Shown here: positions 61,179-64,000 of the stretch, one piece after another
How the letters are laid out: the number at the start of each line of letters is the position of its first letter
How positions within the stretch are numbered: the stretch's first letter is position 1
From: Shewanella cutis
Lineage (GTDB): Bacteria > Pseudomonadota > Gammaproteobacteria > Enterobacterales > Shewanellaceae
Reading direction: 5' to 3'
Length of the DNA: 64,000 nt
NCBI RefSeq assembly: GCF_022410515.1
Contig: NZ_JACSDI010000001.1
Coordinates: forward strand, 434,001-498,000
Position numbers and translations under genes: made by a program
The notes under the pieces: model-generated
Told to the model about the DNA's origin: nothing
Seen by the model: only the letters and a program-made list of their open reading frames with translations
Database searches by the model: none

Positions 61179-61216
61179 GCTAAAAAGTGTGTTAAATAAA
61201 ACGAACACTTTTTAGC
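61179..61216. promoter_or_regulatory. Palindromic operator between puuR and puuB copy 2
   Basis: GCTAAAAAGTGT (61179-61190) and ACACTTTTTAGC (61205-61216) form a perfect 12-bp inverted repeat with a 14-bp spacer. The right part overlaps AAAACGAACA, like the E. coli PuuR half-site. It lies in the divergent promoter region and is a good candidate for PuuR autoregulation and control of puuB. Confidence 0.6.
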
Positions 61217-61219
61217 GGT

Positions 61220-61235
61220 ATCACAAAAGTGTGAT
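61220..61235. promoter_or_regulatory. Second palindrome between puuR and puuB copy 2
   Basis: ATCACA (61220-61225) and TGTGAT (61230-61235) are separated by AAAG. The halves point the opposite way from a CRP box (TGTGA-N6-TCACA), so this is a different kind of site or a hairpin in the puuB leader. Confidence 0.4.
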
Positions 61236-61288
61236 GAGTATACTGAGACAAGCCCAATTTACAATAAAAACAATTTTTTGGAGCCATA

Positions 61289-62596
61289 ATGGCCACTAAA
61301 CCTCCAGTACACAGTGAGCAATATCCTCACTCTTATTATCTTGATACCGCTAAAGAAATTTATGATCACCCTCAACTTGAAGGCAGCATAACAGCAGATG
61401 TTTGCATTGTAGGCGGCGGATTTAGTGGCATCAATACTGCGATAGAACTAAGACAACGCGGCTTAAGTGTAGTACTGCTCGAGGCTAAACGAGTGGGCTG
61501 GGGTGCGTCGGGCCGCAATGGCGGCGAGCTGATCCGCGGTATTGGCCATGATCCAGCACAATTCATAAACGAAATTGGCCAAGAAGGCGTAAGTGCGATT
61601 CAGCAAATGGGCTTTGAAGCGGTAGACATAGTCCGAAACCGCATCCAAACCCACCAAATTGATTGCGATTTGCAAATGGGCTATTGCGATCTGGCGGTAA
61701 AACCTCGGCATGCGATTGAATTACAAGAGGAATATGAAAGCCTTAAAAGCCTTGGATATAAGCATGAAATCAAATTATTAACTCAATCTCAACTCGGTGA
61801 GGTCATAGGCTCTGATTTCTACCAAGGCGCTTTAGTCGATATGGGCAGCGGCCATTTACATCCACTTAATTTAGCGTTGGGAGAAGCTCGTGTCGCCCGC
61901 GATTTGAGCGCGCAATTATTTGAATACAGTGCCGCCGAAAAAATTATTCAGGGCACGAAACCAAAAGTCCTCACGGCCAAAGGAGAAGTAACGTGCCAAT
62001 ATTTAGTTTTGGCGGGCAACGCTTATATCGGCCATAAACTCAATAGTTACATTGGTGGAAAAGTATTGCCAGCGGGTAGCTACCTGCTTGCAACAGAGCA
62101 ATTAACGCAACAACAGTGTAATAACATTATTCCGCAAAATATGGCCTTTGCCGATATGCGAATTGCTTTAGATTACTTCCACTTATCGGCAGATAGACGT
62201 TTACTTTTTGGTGGACTTTGTACCTATTCAGGCAAAGATCCCAAGGATATCGAGGCAGCCCTAAGACCTAATCTTGAAAAGGTATTCCCACAATTAAAAG
62301 GCATCCGCATCGATTACGAATGGGGCGGCATGATAGGCATTGGCGCCAACCGTATGCCGCAAATTGGTCGCCTACCCGATGCGAGTAATATTTTTTTCGC
62401 CCAAGCCTATGCGGGGCACGGCGTCAACGCTACTCATATGGCAGCAAAACTCTTAGCCGAAGCGATTTGTCAGCAAGCTGGACATTTCGATGTATTCGCT
62501 AAGATTAAGCATATGACCTTCCCTGGTGGTCCGACATTCCGCTCCCCAATGCTCGCTGCGGGTATGCTGTACCATCGATTTAAGGATTTATTCTAA
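61289..62596 (+). CDS. puuB: Gamma-glutamylputrescine oxidase-like FAD enzyme (PuuB, copy 2)
   Basis: This is a 435-residue FAD-dependent oxidoreductase of the DAO family, related to the gene at 51733. FAD binding is GGGFSGINTAIELRQRGL near residue 40, followed by GWGASGRNGGELIRG near residue 70. The C-terminal motif is AQAYAGHGVNATHMAAKLL near residue 371. GGAG before ATG 61289 supports the start. Divergence from puuR across two palindromes makes it the more likely PuuR-controlled copy. It should oxidise gamma-glutamylputrescine or a close relative. Confidence 0.85.
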   Translation: MATKPPVHSEQYPHSYYLDTAKEIYDHPQLEGSITADVCIVGGGFSGINTAIELRQRGLSVVLLEAKRVGWGASGRNGGELIRGIGHDPAQFINEIGQEGVSAIQQMGFEAVDIVRNRIQTHQIDCDLQMGYCDLAVKPRHAIELQEEYESLKSLGYKHEIKLLTQSQLGEVIGSDFYQGALVDMGSGHLHPLNLALGEARVARDLSAQLFEYSAAEKIIQGTKPKVLTAKGEVTCQYLVLAGNAYIGHKLNSYIGGKVLPAGSYLLATEQLTQQQCNNIIPQNMAFADMRIALDYFHLSADRRLLFGGLCTYSGKDPKDIEAALRPNLEKVFPQLKGIRIDYEWGGMIGIGANRMPQIGRLPDASNIFFAQAYAGHGVNATHMAAKLLAEAICQQAGHFDVFAKIKHMTFPGGPTFRSPMLAAGMLYHRFKDLF

Positions 62597-62615
62597 TCTT
62601 CATAGAGGAACAATC

Positions 62616-62645
62616 GATGGATGCCTTATGGCTTGAGCATCCATC
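62616..62645. terminator. Hairpin after puuB copy 2
   Basis: GATGGATGC pairs with GCATCCATC in a perfect 9-bp stem. No T tract follows, so it is a weak terminator candidate. Confidence 0.4.
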
Positions 62646-62666
62646 ATCTGGTTCAGAAAGAAAGCT

Positions 62667-63179
62667 CTAATAACTCTGACTTAATTTAAGGCGCTTGCGT
62701 CGCCTTGCCCATAGGAAAAAGGGAATTGAGCCAAGATAGTGCACCACTAACGCCACCAGCACACCAAAACCAATACCACTAGCAGTTAAAGGGATACCCG
62801 GCGTAAAGTGGGTGATGGTTTTTTCTAAATAATCAAACCGAGTCGAATTAAACATATAGGCAGTTTTTTCAAATAGATTTCCGTGCTCAAAAATCTCCAT
62901 TCCATGCTGTAATTCTTTATAAAGCAATAGCGTTTGACGCTTCTGCAGCGCATCAGAGCGCACATTCGGCTCCTCGTTTTGGAGATGGCGAGCAATCATG
63001 TCATCAACATCTTCGTAATGATGCTCCTTAGCCGTTGCTTCATAGCCCTCAACTTGCCATTGAGTCGAGGTATAAAGCCCCGCCAAAAACTGCTGGTAAT
63101 GTTCCGCTAATTGGGGTAACTGCAGCGCAATCACTAAGATAAACCCAAAGATCAGTTTATCGAACAATCTCGCTATCAT
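62667..63179 (-). CDS. DUF2937-like membrane protein
   Basis: This is a 170-residue protein with a hydrophobic N-terminus (MIARLFDKLIFGFILVIALQLPQL), a helical, charged middle (residues 30-125) and a C-terminal helix near 137-158 followed by a basic tail (WARRRKRLKLSQ). The overall pattern resembles the DUF2937 family as I recall it. The function is unknown. It follows the sseA-like gene on the same strand at a 92-bp distance and may be co-transcribed. Confidence 0.55.
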   Translation of the reverse strand: MIARLFDKLIFGFILVIALQLPQLAEHYQQFLAGLYTSTQWQVEGYEATAKEHHYEDVDDMIARHLQNEEPNVRSDALQKRQTLLLYKELQHGMEIFEHGNLFEKTAYMFNSTRFDYLEKTITHFTPGIPLTASGIGFGVLVALVVHYLGSIPFFLWARRRKRLKLSQSY

Positions 63180-63271
63180 GACGAACTCCTTGATAATGCA
63201 AAGGACATCGAACAGGAAAGAGGATACCGCAACCTTATCCGTTCAACTTTACAGCCCTCGAGCGTTGTCAA

Positions 63272-64000
63272 TCAGCGCTCAATCGGTAAATCTATACGGC
63301 TGCCCCAGTCGGCCCAAGAACCATCGTATAACACTGCATCGCCATGTCCTGCTGCCACCGAAGCCAAGATTAAAATACAGGCGGTAATGCCTGACCCGCA
63401 GCTAAAAATCCTTAAGGCTTTATCACCGACAAGTGCTTGAAAAAGCGTTTGTAACTCTTCTGCGCGTTTGATTTTGTAGCCATCAAGTACCTCACCAAAG
63501 GGAAGATTCACTGAATAGGGAATATGACCACTGCGCACACCTGCTCGCGGCTCACTCACTTGGCCTAAAAAGCGTGCCTGTCCCCGCGCATCAATAATCG
63601 CACTTTCACTATCATCAAGCTTTGTTAATACGGCCTCAGCATCCATCACTTTTTCAGATTGATACTCAAGTACTGCCGTCAATTGACCACAATCGGTCGC
63701 CCCATAATCGATACCCTCTTCCTGATACCGCGACGAAGTCACTCGGTCTTCAGCAATCCATTGGGGTAAACCACCATCAAGCACATACACTCGCTTAAAC
63801 CCCATCACCTTGAAGATCCACCACGCACGGGGAGATGAATAAATGCCTTGGTTATCATAGATAACAACCACACTTTGCGGATTAATACCGAGCTTGGCGA
63901 TGCCTTCTACAAACTGCTCAAACCTTGGTAAAGCATGGATTTGAGTAGAGGTTTTATCGCAAAAATCCTCTTCAACATCAAAACGGCGCGAACGTGGAAT
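63272..64000 (-). CDS. sseA: 3-mercaptopyruvate sulfurtransferase-like protein (5' end beyond window)
   Basis: At least 242 residues of a two-domain rhodanese-type enzyme. The frame is open to the right edge, where the family stretch IPRSRRFDVEEDFCDKTS appears, so only the start is missing. The first domain continues with VVIYDNQGIYSSPRAWW and WIFKVMGFKRVYVLDGG. The second holds the active-site CGSGITACILILA, and the CGSG-(V/I)-T form marks mercaptopyruvate sulfurtransferases rather than thiosulfate rhodaneses. It transfers sulfur from 3-mercaptopyruvate to thiol acceptors in the cytoplasm. Confidence 0.9.
   Translation of the reverse strand: MPRSRRFDVEEDFCDKTSTQIHALPRFEQFVEGIAKLGINPQSVVVIYDNQGIYSSPRAWWIFKVMGFKRVYVLDGGLPQWIAEDRVTSSRYQEEGIDYGATDCGQLTAVLEYQSEKVMDAEAVLTKLDDSESAIIDARGQARFLGQVSEPRAGVRSGHIPYSVNLPFGEVLDGYKIKRAEELQTLFQALVGDKALRIFSCGSGITACILILASVAAGHGDAVLYDGSWADWGSRIDLPIER

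Noticed and set aside
61220-61235. CRP binding site
   Set aside because: The halves read ATCACA...TGTGAT, opposite in direction to the CRP consensus TGTGA-N6-TCACA, and the spacing is four rather than six.

Overview
The window reads as chromosomal DNA of a Shewanella-type gammaproteobacterium. Evidence is the protein content (GltBD, a TyrZ-type TyrS, ExeAB, NhaD, a GEP-like S9 peptidase next to a very large TonB receptor, an alanine-zipper Lpp-like lipoprotein), the gene order rpsU-yqeY-dnaG-rpoD, and a putrescine/GABA gene cluster. From memory the order resembles the S. oneidensis MR-1 region between gltB and the puu genes, but no search was run and the species is not assigned. It is mostly core chromosome. 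I see no integrase, transposase, prophage or CRISPR array, and no base-composition island.

Layout. 1-2.7 kb: end of gltB, then gltD. 2.9-6.8 kb: mtnN, a CbiB-like membrane protein, DUF2721, a TRIC/UPF0126 protein and two small exported proteins. 6.8-10.7 kb: tyrS, divergent from an M23 endopeptidase and anmK. 10.7-19.3 kb: a probable peptide-use module with a membrane-bound CadC/ToxR-type regulator, a secreted S9 glutamyl-endopeptidase-like enzyme and a TonB-dependent receptor. 20-27 kb: aqpZ, DUF2750, erpA, a CLC transporter, pyrB and hemL. 28-36 kb: nhaD, exeA-gspB, cca, an lpp-like gene, rlmA and uppP. 36-44 kb: folK, folB, plsY, tsaD, then the macromolecular-synthesis cluster rpsU-yqeY-dnaG-rpoD, followed by a CAT-anticodon tRNA that looks like tRNA-Ile2. 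44.6-48.8 kb: a chemoreceptor and a POT peptide transporter. 48.9-62.6 kb: polyamine and GABA catabolism. 62.7-64 kb: a small membrane protein and the 3' part of an sseA-like sulfurtransferase.

The 49-63 kb region forms one pathway. PotFGHI imports polyamine. PuuA glutamylates putrescine, one of two PuuB-like oxidases deaminates it, PuuD releases GABA, and GabT and GabD carry GABA to succinate. PuuR is encoded inside the cluster, and palindromic sites lie in front of puuD and between puuR and the second puuB. A dedicated PuuC aldehyde dehydrogenase is not in the window.

The most unusual non-coding feature is a 265-278 bp repeat present twice, in opposite orientations (15804-16081 and 43779-44043). 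It has ATACCAATC/GATTGGTAT ends and two internal hairpin domains. The two copies differ by paired, compensatory changes in one stem, so the structure itself appears to be maintained. Other points of note are the tRNA-Ile2 identity call, a hairpin between potF and potG, a hairpin ahead of dnaG, a changed SAM-binding motif in RlmA, and an 83-codon open stretch without ATG beside puuA.
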